A stretch of DNA of 64,000 bases from Karalla daura (Eukaryota; Chordata; Actinopteri; Chaetodontiformes; Leiognathidae): contig CM055198.1 of assembly GCA_029224185.1 (NCBI GenBank), positions 18,834,419 to 18,898,418 on the forward strand, written 5' to 3'. This document shows, in pieces, positions 25,990 through 36,424 of the stretch (position 1 is the first letter of the stretch; each line of letters starts with the position of its first letter). Position numbers and translations under genes: made by a program. Below the pieces are notes generated by a model. It was not told the DNA's origin, made no database searches, and was given only the letters and a program-made list of their open reading frames with translations.

Positions 25990-28358
25990 TCAGTCTGCAG
26001 AGGTGTCGTGAGAGCTGTCCTCCCCTGCTGCTCTCCAGTTTTTCCTCTCCTTCCTTTTCTTCGAGTTCGGCCCTGAGTCTGAGTCTCTGTGCGAGTCGTG
26101 CTTTCGCTTTTTGCGAGTGCGCCTCTCCCTGTCCTCCTCGCTGCTGTCCCCTGAGCTGCCGTCTTCATCCCTCTCTCTGCTTTTCGCCGTTTTCTTGTCT
26201 TTATGTCGACCTTTTGTCCGTTTCCTCTTCTGCTTGTCTTTCGCTGCATCGCTGTCCTCGCTGCTGCTCGAGCTGTCCGCTCTCTTGCGTTTTCCTTCCC
26301 CATCTCTCTTCTTCTTTTGCTTCTTTCTATTTTTGGACCGCTTGGCTTTGGCGTCGGATTTGGACTTTTTCCTTTTGTGGTGCTTGATCCTCTTTGTGGA
26401 ACCGCTTTTGTCACTAGTTTAAAAAGTACAGGAACATATTAACAGAGCAGGGTGGGATTTCAGGTAGGATATAAAAAGAAACATTTATCATGAGAGGAGC
26501 TGCTCGGCCACAGAAAAATGTGTTTGAACGTCTGGTTTGTATGCTGTTTGGACTGATGCTCTTTCTGTGTAGTTTTCATGTTTTCCCTATGTGTTAGAAG
26601 TTTTCTCCTGGTTTGTTTGGACTATCCCAAAACATGCACATTAAGGTCAAATAGAGACTAAAAAGCTGTCCCTGGGTATGAGTGTGAGAGTGACTGGGGT
26701 GAATATATGTCCAGCAATGGACATGGCTCAAGGTGTATTCCCTGCCTTCACACACTGGAGAAAGGCCCCAAGAATCCCTGCTAGAAAGCGGGTAAGACAA
26801 TGGATTGATGGAAGTCTTCAATTTTGATAAAAATAGTTCACTTAAAAAAAAAACAATTTGTTGATTTCTATATTCATGATCCTGAATGTAATTGAATCAT
26901 CTAGAAATGAACAAGAGTCGACACCATCCAGATAGCTTGATCTAAAAGTCAGAATGTCTCAGTCATGCTCACTAAATGAGAATTAAGTGCTAAATCTCTA
27001 TCATGCCTTTCAACCCCACAAGTCTAATCTTCTAAACGTTGCTTACCTGTCACTTTCAAACTCCTCCGGATAAAGCTCCTTGAATCCGCTGTGTCCCCAC
27101 CTGTGATTTGGACACATAAGGTAGAGGATACAGATTATATTTTGGACATATATGCCTGGTTAGTAAGTTTGAAATGCAAGAGCAAGACAGGACGAGAATG
27201 TAGTTGTGTGCTCTACCTGTCAGGGTCATTGGACTCAAACTCATACAGTTTGCGAGACCAGTATCGAGCCTCTCTGTCGTCGTGTTCAGATACCCTGGAT
27301 TGATCTGGCACTCGATCACAGTGCATCCGTCCCCTGGAAAAGAACCTTCATCAGCTACAGCAATATGTGGGAACAGCTCTCTGACCTGAGCACCATGTAA
27401 TAAAACACAGTCTCAAATTAGCCTCAGTGTCACTTGGTTTTCATGAGGTTAAAATTAAAGAGGGACAATCACTGCTCCTACCTCGCACTCTCTGGCCTGT
27501 GTGAGGACGTCTGGACCTCCCAGCCTCGCATCTTCCACATCTCCGTCTCCTCCTGGATCTGAAATTTGTGAGTACATTCATGATTGCTCAGACACACATT
27601 TCAATTGCTTTCTGTGAATCCACAAGAGCATTTAAGAATGTAAACCAATATATTCTACAAGTTCACTTCACGCTCCAGAAGTCTGATTTAAAAGACGTGC
27701 TGTCTGTGACTATAACTTATCTATAAAAAAAAAAGTCCCTTGCGTGTTTAGAACAAATTTACAGACTATGCATGTACCATCTCTTAAATCATCTGCCTTT
27801 AACTCACAGGCTTGAGAGTAGCAGAGAGTGGAGGAATAATTTTCCAGGACAACTCAAGTTGATTCAGGACATATTACTCTGGAGTTACAATAACACTGTT
27901 TATCTTTTCCTCCATATTATCACTTCATTTCTACATCCTTTCCCCTGATACATTAGCTCTCATCATTTATGTGCTGCGCAACAATATTGATGTCCCTGTT
28001 CAAGCAAACAAGCATAAACAAGGTTACATCTACAGCGTCATTTATATTTTCCTAGACATACTTTTTCATTTCACAAAAAAAGCTTAGGTTTTATAATCGT
28101 ATTTGCGTTGCTGCCAAGGCTGGAGGGTTGGTAAGTAATTTGTCCTGGTTGTGTGGGAATCTCCCATGTCGTACAGCAAAATAACAACGTTTTCACATAG
28201 ACAAAGACATTTTTTAATCCAGGCTGCTGTACCAGGCTGCGTTGGTTGAAACACAATGTACAGCTTGTACAACTGAGTCTCTGCCTCACCTTGTTGTGAG
28301 CATCTGTGTGGCGGATCACATTTTTCAGCAGCGTCTTTCCCAGCGACTGTTTGGACAT
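25990..28358 (-). CDS. nkapd1: NKAP domain containing 1 (C11orf57 orthologue)
   Basis: Five coding exons on the minus strand: 28290-28358, 27482-27558, 27217-27333, 27047-27100 and 25990-26413, with GT donors, AG acceptors and an open frame throughout; 246 residues (human about 292). It starts MSKQSLGKTLLKNVIRHTD, matching the family N-terminus. The centre carries ARYWSRKLYEFES and WGHSGFKELYPEEFESD, the best conserved block. The last exon encodes a Lys/Arg/Ser-rich, probably disordered and nuclear tail of about 140 residues ending NWRAAGEDSSHDTSAD, like the human NWK terminus. Its molecular role is not established; basic Ser-rich proteins of this kind are often RNA- or chromatin-associated, which is inference. 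An upstream AG at 28439 and a donor near 28627 suggest a non-coding first exon. It is divergent from dixdc1. Confidence 0.92.
26560..26818 (+). repeat. Dispersed teleost repeat inside nkapd1 intron 4
   Basis: Diverged copy with a CCCAAAACATGCACATTAAGG block, CTGTCCCTGGGTATGAGTGT and a terminal GGATTGATGGA. Same family as the copies at 6585 and 29735. It lies between the last two nkapd1 coding exons. Confidence 0.6.
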
Positions 28359-28624
28359 GATGAAGCAGCCTGACAGGACACATATGTGAGACACGACCTT
28401 GGTGAACAAACCTTAAGATCCGGCGAACGCACCACTGCTGCAATTACAGGTAAACATGAGCAGTCCTGTTAGCCTAGCCAGCTAGCTGTTGGTGATGGAT
28501 TATCAAGAAATAAAAACAATAGGGACAACCTGATAAAACGACACATTGCGTCTGAGTTTAAACGAGATAAATGTACACCTAGCGCTGCACACACATGTAG
28601 AGTAGATGTGTACACACTGTACCT

Positions 28625-28765
28625 TTACAAACCGACCAGTATTTAAGAACAACACACGGCGCTCAAGCTGTTGCCGGTACTTCCGCGTTGGTGGGTAACG
28701 TCATGCCAACGTACGCCTACGTCACTGAGTGTACAAAAAGCTGAAATGTGATTGGCTGACAACAA
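28625..28765 (-). promoter_or_regulatory. Candidate nkapd1 promoter
   Basis: Upstream of the inferred first exon there is a GC-enriched patch: ACTTCCG (ETS-type, reverse of CGGAAGT) at about 28679, two CRE half sites (ACGTCA near 28699 and 28720), and GATTGGCTG at about 28750, which on the minus strand reads CAGCCAATC, a CCAAT box. This is the usual make-up of a TATA-less housekeeping promoter. The start site is inferred, not observed. Confidence 0.5.
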
Positions 28766-29234
28766 ACTACGAGTATCCCATACCAAATTTTAAACTTGAA
28801 ACTGAATCAATTTGAGATACGACGAATGAAGGTCTTTGTCGATAAATCTTTAATAAGAAAAATGTAATTTTATTAGTTTTATCATTTATCAATGTTGCTT
28901 ACAAATGTTTGTCCTTGCACCATTCAATCATTGCCCTACTTAGACCTCTCCTTTAACTACATTTAGACCAAGATTTCTCAATATTAGCCTCCTTTTTTTT
29001 TTTTTTTTTTTTAGCTTTTTAGCTTAGCATGTAATGTTGACATTTACAGTAGGCTTTGGGTACTCATACTACATCAGTCCCAGAGCAAAACTCTCCATGT
29101 ACCAGTCTGTTCAATCCTCACCAATCGTCATGCACTTTGGGTAATGAGTGAAAGAATGAGTTGTGTACTTGAAATGAGTTTTAGTTTCAACTGAAGAAAT
29201 AGGGTGAAGATCATAGACATCTTTGAAAGACTTC

Positions 29235-29520
29235 AAGTAGAGCTGCTGCTCCTTCATGAGAGGGCGCAGCTGAGGTGGTTTTGGCATCTGACCAGGGTGC
29301 CTCCTTAATGCCTCCCTGGGGAAGTGTTTTCAGTCATGTCCATCTGGGAAGAGACCAAGAGGCAGAATCAGGACACGCTGGAGTGATTACATCTTTCCAC
29401 TGGCTCTGGATCCTCCCTGAGGAGCTGATGGAAGTGACAGGGGAAGAGGAGTTTCTGGGCTTCTCTTCTGAGACTACTGCCCCTCTCACCAGGGCCCAGA
29501 AAAGTGGTGAAGCTTAGCTT
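29235..29520 (+). mobile_element. Decayed non-LTR retrotransposon ORF2 3' fragment
   Basis: Read on the plus strand this matches a fish retrotransposon reverse-transcriptase C-terminus that I recall: an AQLRWFWHLTRVPP-like segment, then CAGGACACGCTGGAGTGATT at DNA level, and a WASLLRLLPLSPGP-like end (here FWASLLRLLPLSPG). Stop codons and frame breaks show it is dead. The clade cannot be assigned by eye. Confidence 0.6.
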
Positions 29521-29734
29521 CTTGTGCCCAGTAAAAATAGTATAGTAGGCTGTCTTCCCTTTATACTTAAATATATTAATTTGACTACATATGAAGCAAT
29601 CTGCAAAATAAAACTGCTATATGTGAGTTCTGTTTTGTGTTTTCTGCCTGCTTGCTGTCTATGCTTTCTGCAACGGTTGGTTTGACATTTTCTGGAATTA
29701 TTTATTTTATGACCCACATAAAACAAGCTGAGTG

Positions 29735-30055
29735 AGAGGGGATCGGTTAATAGCGCTGTCATCTCACAGTGAGAAGGTCATTGGTTTAAATCCTGATTGG
29801 CAGTCCTCACTATGTGTGTATGGGTTTTCTCTGGCTACTCTGGCTTCCTTTCACAGTCCAAAACCATGCATGTTTATGTCGATCAGAGACCCTAAATTTC
29901 CCTTAGGCATGAGTCAGAGTGTCCTATGGGTCGATGACCTGTCCAGGGTGTATTTCTTGTCTTTACACCATGTGCCCTGCTTTGCCCTGTATAGCATAAA
30001 TCTGCAAATGCAAATGGGTAAAAAGTGGGTGAGATAGTGCATGGATGAAAACAAG
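29735..30055 (+). repeat. Dispersed teleost repeat, near full length
   Basis: The best-preserved forward copy: TAGCGCTGTCATCTCACAGT, a GAAGGTCATTGGTTTAAATCC B-box-like segment, TGGGTTTTCTCTGGCTACTC, CCAAAACCATGCATGTTTAT, GACCTGTCCAGGGTGTATTT, and a terminal GCATGGATGAA. Several other copies in this window can be anchored on it. Confidence 0.75.
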
Positions 30056-31889
30056 TTACAACCCAGCTCCACTAATGTGGTGTCTTTGGGCAAGTTCCCA
30101 CATGCATGGCGCCCACGCTGGTGCTAATCCACAGTCCTCTGTACAGGATTTAAGGCAGTGCTGGTCCTCTGTTCACACACACTACATGCTCAACAAGATC
30201 ATTTTGTTATAACTAATTAGGCTCAGCCCTTTTAGATTACCCTGGTGATTCTGCAAGCCAGTACTTTAAAACCACATCATGATGAGGAGTAAGTGATGAT
30301 CAGCTAAGTGGGAGCCTAATTAGTGGTTTTAATAAGGTTAAAGTCTGTTGAAATCTGCATGCGAAGCTGCTCCATATCGCCAGACTGCAAAGATGAGTCG
30401 TGTGCCCCCAATCTTATCCAATGGGAATAAAACTTGTACTTTATTTTATGTACTTTACATCAGACCTAATTTTAGACCATTGCCTGTCAGATTCATGCAT
30501 CTCCTGAAAAAAAAAATGGTTGAAATGGAGTTGTGTGCTACATCTGCACAAACTCCACTTTGAAGCTGCTGCACAGCCGCGTGAGTAGGCGACACTCATT
30601 TCACCAAGACTGAGCTGCTTCAGCCATAATATCACACTGACAAAAACAGGCTTTTCTAATGAAAAGCCAGAGCCCTGGTTTGTCTTTCCTCATCACTTTT
30701 GGAGAGATGACTGATGCTGTGGTCTCTCTTGCTCTGACACCAATCACTGTGTACAGGTTTTGATATGAATCTTAAAGGACTGGAAAACAATATTCTTTTT
30801 TTAGGAGCTACTCCCTAAAAATAGATTCTTGGTTCAAGCTAAAGCAGAGCCTTTTGTCTTTGTTCGCTCACACTCTAGATGTGTGAGGTTGTGAGCTATA
30901 ACTTCTTCAATTAGCCATGTCTAACATTAAGCTTGACAATTCATGTAAAATACAATACCCTGTATGATTCTTTTTTGCTTTCAAACCACCACATATCAAA
31001 GATATATTGTATATTGTATTATCTTACCCACTATGTAATCAGTGGTGTCAGTCTGCTGGTGCCATAGAGCATATAACACCCTTTTCATCAACTATTCTCT
31101 TGTGTCACCCCAAAGTGGAGTAAAAGAGGCACCATTGTTGAGCCTTGTCAGCTTTTCATATTGACAGGCATTCAGAGGGACATTGTCTTTTGATAAGTTT
31201 AAACAGACCTCGGCTAAGACATCAAAAAGACGAGCAATACTTGAGAATATCTGTGGACTTCTGCAAAATGAGACGCGCACGAAAAACACTCTGGGTCAGC
31301 AGCATCACACTCATATTTTTATGCTTCCAGTTTTGAAAAAGTAAAAAAAAGTTTAAAAAAATTCAAAACACTTCATCATGATCAACTAAAAATGTGATAA
31401 CTTTAATGAGGCAGAAAGAAGCTCAGGATCTTCAAAAGAATGCTCAACAAATGTAATCATACTGTTTTTCTTTTGCAGTTCATTGTACACAGGTTGAAAT
31501 GAAGTTTAAATCTCCAAAATTCCCATATACTTGCTCACAACTTTCAATCTCTCATCAAACATTTACCAAAATGATTTTTCTTTGTGGGAAACTGTTTTTT
31601 ATTGACATAAAGGGTTGTGGAAGGTTGAGTTCTATTTACAGTTGTCATCTTTTGCTTTTAGGACTTCACTTGTTAGCCTAACCATTTTCTTGACCCTAGG
31701 TTCAAGGATTCGGTGGAAGTCACATCCTCCGCATTTTCTCTTCAGCAAAACTAATTGAGTCGTGCCACCATTGAAATGGCCACATCTTCAAATATTAACG
31801 GATTTCTTAATGTTGGAAAGTTGGAAACACTTTCAGAATCTTTGAATAATTCTAAATGACCCTTGCTCTTGGTTTTTCTATGTCCTGTC

Positions 31890-32075
31890 ACATGCAAATT
31901 GCAACCTATCAAGGTGATTCTAAAACATAATTCACTGTCACACTCAGACTAAGGCAAAACTTTATCTCACCGTAATACGTGTTTCTTGTGAGAAGAAACC
32001 TGACTCCAGAAAGAGACCTTCAGACCTTTTGGCTGTGAGACAGCACTACGGTATTCATCAATTCACCACACTTCT
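31890..32075 (-). repeat. Dispersed teleost repeat fragment
   Basis: Weak copy in the reverse orientation: CATGCAAATTGCAACCTATC, ATTCACTGTCACACTCAGAC, and a GCTGTGAGACAGCACTACGGT block. Heavily diverged. Confidence 0.45.
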
Positions 32076-34494
32076 GTTATATTTAAATTACATTTTATCA
32101 TAATATTTTAGAGGCTGCTTTTAACCACCTGCAAAAGCCTCTACATTAATTTTCATGCATCGTAACTGTAATATTTATATATAGTGTGCATTCAGCAGCA
32201 ATGTCTTCTTTACTTCTGCTTAAAAAGAGGTTTTGGTGCATTGCAGTGATTCACTATTAAGCCATTTCATACTGCTTTGTTGCTATGGTGCTATATTTGA
32301 TGTAATTCTGACCATTTCTTCCATTATGGAGCTCATTTTATTTGATCACGATTCATTTTGATGGGACACATTTCACATTTGATTATAAGCTGTGGTCAAA
32401 AAGGTTGGCATCAGATTTTAGTGAAGCTTGACACACTCTTTTCTGTTGTCAGGAGTGACTGACAGATGTCAGATGAAGATCATTTATTTCACTCTGGCAG
32501 CTGCTTAATACTCAAATATTCTGGACAAAGGGATGATGTGTAATGACAGAGACACGACTTTCAGTCATCTTTCTCTTTCTTTCACACATCAAATCAAAGC
32601 AGGCTGAGATTTTCTTTTATAAATTGCACTGGACAACAAAAGTGGATGGGATTCTCAGGCACAAAATTGTATCAGTCCAAGTCTATATGAAGGTCACTCA
32701 CTCAAAAAATTGATTTTTCTTTCTTTTTTATTTTTATAGCAGGCACAATACTGATTTGCACTCAGAATCCATGGTGACCACACAAACAATTTGCCCTGTT
32801 TAAGCAACTCATTTGATTTACAAATTTGCCGACTACATGCTGTCCCTGTGGCAAACTGGCTTTCTTCTCACCTCCTGGCTCCCTAGTGGTGGAATGACTT
32901 TCCAGCCACACTGCACGCAAACAAAGTCACTCCTCATATTCAGCACCGTCCATGCATGAATAGAATATTTTCTGTAAAAGAAACACTTTGTTTCCCCCCC
33001 CAGGTCCCTCAGTCAAATCTTCATCGCCTGCCTGTTCAGTTTGTCCTTGGCTTTTTAATATCAGTGCAGGAAAAAAAAAACATTTGTGGGGATGCTGCAA
33101 AGAATAGGAATTAGTGCAAGAGGGAATGGGAACAACTTTGTGAAGGTTGAGAGATTTTTTTTCAGGAAGCCATCATCGAATACATTTTATCAGCCTTGTT
33201 TTAATTCTGTTTGCTGATTAGTTCATTTCCTGGAATCAGTCTCTCTTTCCCGCAGTCACTTTCTCACATTAAACATGTGCCTCAAAGCAAATAGCGAGGC
33301 GTCGAAGGGTCTTGTTAGCAGTGCCTGATCACTTGTTTGTCTGTTGTCTTAGTTTTATCCCTTGATGTCTTGGTATAAAACCTTGCTCTGCAGATTGACT
33401 AGCAAACGGAACATTCCAAGCACAATATAAGTTTCTGTCTCAATAAAACCCATCTATACCAGACCATGAATTTGGAAAAGAGGATTACTTTTTCTTCATC
33501 GCCACTACAATTTCAAACCAATATCCACTCTCCACCAGCTGCTGCCTCTATCCACCATTCAAATCTATCCTCCTTCTGACTGAAGCATGTATAAGTGTTG
33601 CACATCTAAAAGAACATTTCTGTTCTGGAAAAAAAGGCCAATTGGTTACAGATTTATTGCAAATACAGACTACTGGATGGCCAAATTCTAACATTTAAAC
33701 CTGCAGTTTATCTTCTCGTCTGTAAAACCTGTTAGAGCTTTCTCTACCATGATCCCAGGCTGTTTTGATTCACAAACTTTTCATTTTTACTTTTATTCTG
33801 TGTTGTTGCTGCTGCTGCTTCCTCTTGTGTGTATTACTCACACAATTGGGATGCTCTGAAATGATGCAAGTGGAAAAGAGGAAAATGTCATGGTTTTGGA
33901 ACCAGTTATGACTTTGTGGGAGCAACTCTCCAGTCGATGTGACGCATCTTTCACAGTGCAGAGAATTGTGGGTCAGAATAGCTTGTTGACTCATAAACTG
34001 CAAAATGTGACAGGATGCAGCGGGACATGCTGGTAGTTGCTGACATACTGCTTTTGACATCAGATGTGTTTGGAAAAATTTTACATTTTTGTAGTAGATT
34101 TCATAGCCTGGGTAACACTTCAGAAAAGGCTGCTGGGATTTATTTCGATTCAATTGTCCTTGATTTTCTCATGAATAAACAAAGTAGGTGTTATTTGAAA
34201 AACAGGATTTGAATTCACACTTTAACTCTATAAATGCCGTTGTCAAAATGTGCTAATTTGAATGTTTCTATTTTGATGAAGTCTGAAATCTTAGAACAAA
34301 TAACTTTGATTGAAAGTCTCATATTAACTAATATTTTAATATAACTAATAATTAATATTTTCCTTTGCATTGACAACAGATACAATCAGACATGGTATAT
34401 ACACAGTCACAATAACACTCAGGTGCTTCTATCCAACGAGACTTACTAGGAGAAAAAAATGTTGAATGATAATAAAACAATTATAAGCTACTTA

Positions 34495-35050
34495 GCAGCA
34501 TCAGATGTACTGGCATACGTGCGGCCTTTACCAGATGACACCTACCATCTCGTTACTTTTCTATACACTTTGATGCAAATGCTGCTACATCTCTGCTACA
34601 CCCTGGACACTGTCAAAGTTGTAAAAGTTTTTAAATTAACAAAACTACATGTGTTGTGGTGGTTAATTCATTCATGAAATTGAATAAGGTAAGAGCTAAG
34701 ATCAGTACTCAAAGACTGTCCAGCAGCCAAAAGTCACACAAATGAAAATCCCAGTAAAATAAGTAGCAGTAGTATTAGTAAGCAGTAGTGTAGTAAATAA
34801 ATGTGCAAGTAAGTTAGTAAGTAATAACAAGTAATAACAGTAAGTTAATATAATAATACAGACACTTGCACAAGTTCTCACTAATAACCTGAAATGTCAA
34901 CACCCTAAATGATGGTAAATTGCTACAGTTCAGGAACAGTGTGCCGTCAGAAGTAGTGCAGGTGTCCCGGCCTCGACCAGCTGCCATCTTGTTGCTTTTC
35001 TCTATTCTCTAATGCAAATGCTGGTGCACCTTTGCTCCACTCTGCTGGTC
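34495..35050 (+). repeat. Diverged local duplication (two copies of about 110 bp)
   Basis: Copy A (about 34497-34615) and copy B (about 34937-35050) align: CGGCCTTTACCAG against CGGCCTCGACCAG, ACCATCTCGTTACTTTTCTA against GCCATCTTGTTGCTTTTCTC, and an identical ATGCAAATGCTG. Copy A has about 7 extra bases before the ACCATC block. Downstream of that gap both copies are open in the same frame. Read as protein they give HLVTFLYTLMQMLLHLCYTL and HLVAFLYSLMQMLVHLCSTL. I do not recognise the family. The second frame stays open to 35233. Confidence 0.6.
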
Positions 35051-36000
35051 CGTGTGCTCAGGGCTCTGTGTGACCACTCCGGGCTGAAGGAGCTCATCCA
35101 GGCGTGTGTCGATGGTGCTCATTCAGAATTTAAGATGCTGTCATTTTGTTCTGGGCAGAGCTGCAGGCTGCCACGTGGAGACCTATACTGCACATTGCTG
35201 CTGATGACACCGGCTACTTCCCTAACAGCTTAATGACAGTGTGCTCAGCCAAAAACGCCTTTCAAAAGGGTACTTAACACTGGCAGCACATGTCTCTGAA
35301 ATGCTTTCATTTCTGTTTTCCTGCTGCTCACATTGTTAATATGGCACTTTTTTTTACTCTGTAGTTTAATCGGATGGCTCTTGTGCTTCAGGGCATTCCC
35401 TCAAGAACTGTTTTCAAGGCTTATTCTTCTGCAGTAGAAATACATCCTGCAAACTACAATGAATTATGTGAAAAGAGCGGTGAGTGCAGGCTGGTGTGTG
35501 CATTCCATAAATACCATTTTCTGCCTGCTTATTTCCAGCTAAACACAGACTTCCTCCCTATGTGTAAATAACCATTACAGCTTGTTGTGATCTTGGGACT
35601 TCACATTTTCACACGCCTCTTCATTCAATCCATACATTGCTCCCTATTTTTGCTGCAGTGGCAGAGCTAAGAGGAACAAGCAAAGAAGAAAAGAGGAGAA
35701 AAATATCCCTCCTCCTCTTCCTCCTCCTCCTGGTGAAAGGAGAGAGCAGTGGTAAAAGGAGGGAGGAGGAATGAGTGAGAAAGAGAGAAGGGGGGAGGGT
35801 AAACACACTCCCAGACATAGCCATGTCTGACATCCCAGCTCCCTGAGAGAAAAAGGAGGAAGGACTGAAACAAAGCCTGTGTGACCGAGCCGAAGAGAAA
35901 GAGAGGAGATGGAGGGAGAGAAGGAGGGAATGGATGCTTGAAAGGCTAAAAAAAAAGATGCACAAGAGCTGCATCAGTTCTTGTCAGCAGGGAACAAAAA

Positions 36001-36424
36001 ACATTGTGTTCGTGCCTGGGCGCTGGCAATGAGAGAGCAGGCAGACTCCAGTCTGTTGTGATCTGATCTCTGCCTGTGTCTCCCAGTGTCTGTCTCTGCA
36101 GCCAGGACTCAGCCCGGGTATGATTTAGGGGCTCTTGATGGGGATTTCTGAGCTTTATGATTGCAGGACTGCAGCTGGAGAGGGGATTTGAACATGTTGT
36201 TATTTTGTGATTGAACACAGTGTGCGGACGTGGAGGCTACCCTGCTTGCTGCTCCTACTAGCGCTGCTGCTGCCTCCTCCTCCTCTTCATCCTCCTCCTC
36301 CTCCTCCTCTTGTTCGCTGCCTCCGGGTCCGGCTGTGGTGTTTGGGCGATGGTCCTGACTGAGGAGCAGAGCATCACTCAGATGCCGGCTTGTATGGGAG
36401 GTTGAGTCGCTTGAGACTGTCAGC
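36001..36424 (+). promoter_or_regulatory. dixdc1 short-isoform 5' UTR with upstream ORFs
   Basis: Sequence leading into the first dixdc1 coding exon. It has a CTG/CTC/TCC trinucleotide-rich tract at about 36254-36311. Two short upstream ORFs occur: ATG 36192 (6 codons) and ATG 36349 (18 codons, stop 36403-36405), both ending before the main ATG at 36425. If the transcript includes them they would dampen translation. The transcription start is not visible. Confidence 0.4.

Larger units (their letters stand above)
28766..36000. other. Intergenic region between nkapd1 and dixdc1
   Basis: No CH-domain or other recognisable exon is seen. The region contains a LINE-like relic (29235-29520), a repeat (29735-30055), another repeat fragment (about 31890-32075), an AGTA-rich low-complexity stretch (34750-34860), a diverged local duplication (34495-34620 and 34937-35050) and a purine/pyrimidine-biased stretch (35680-35940). 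The dixdc1 promoter should lie near its right end. Confidence 0.55.

Noticed and set aside
26110..26442. Plus-strand frames rich in Ser/Leu/Phe
   Set aside because: Antisense shadow of the Lys/Ser/Arg-rich last exon of nkapd1.
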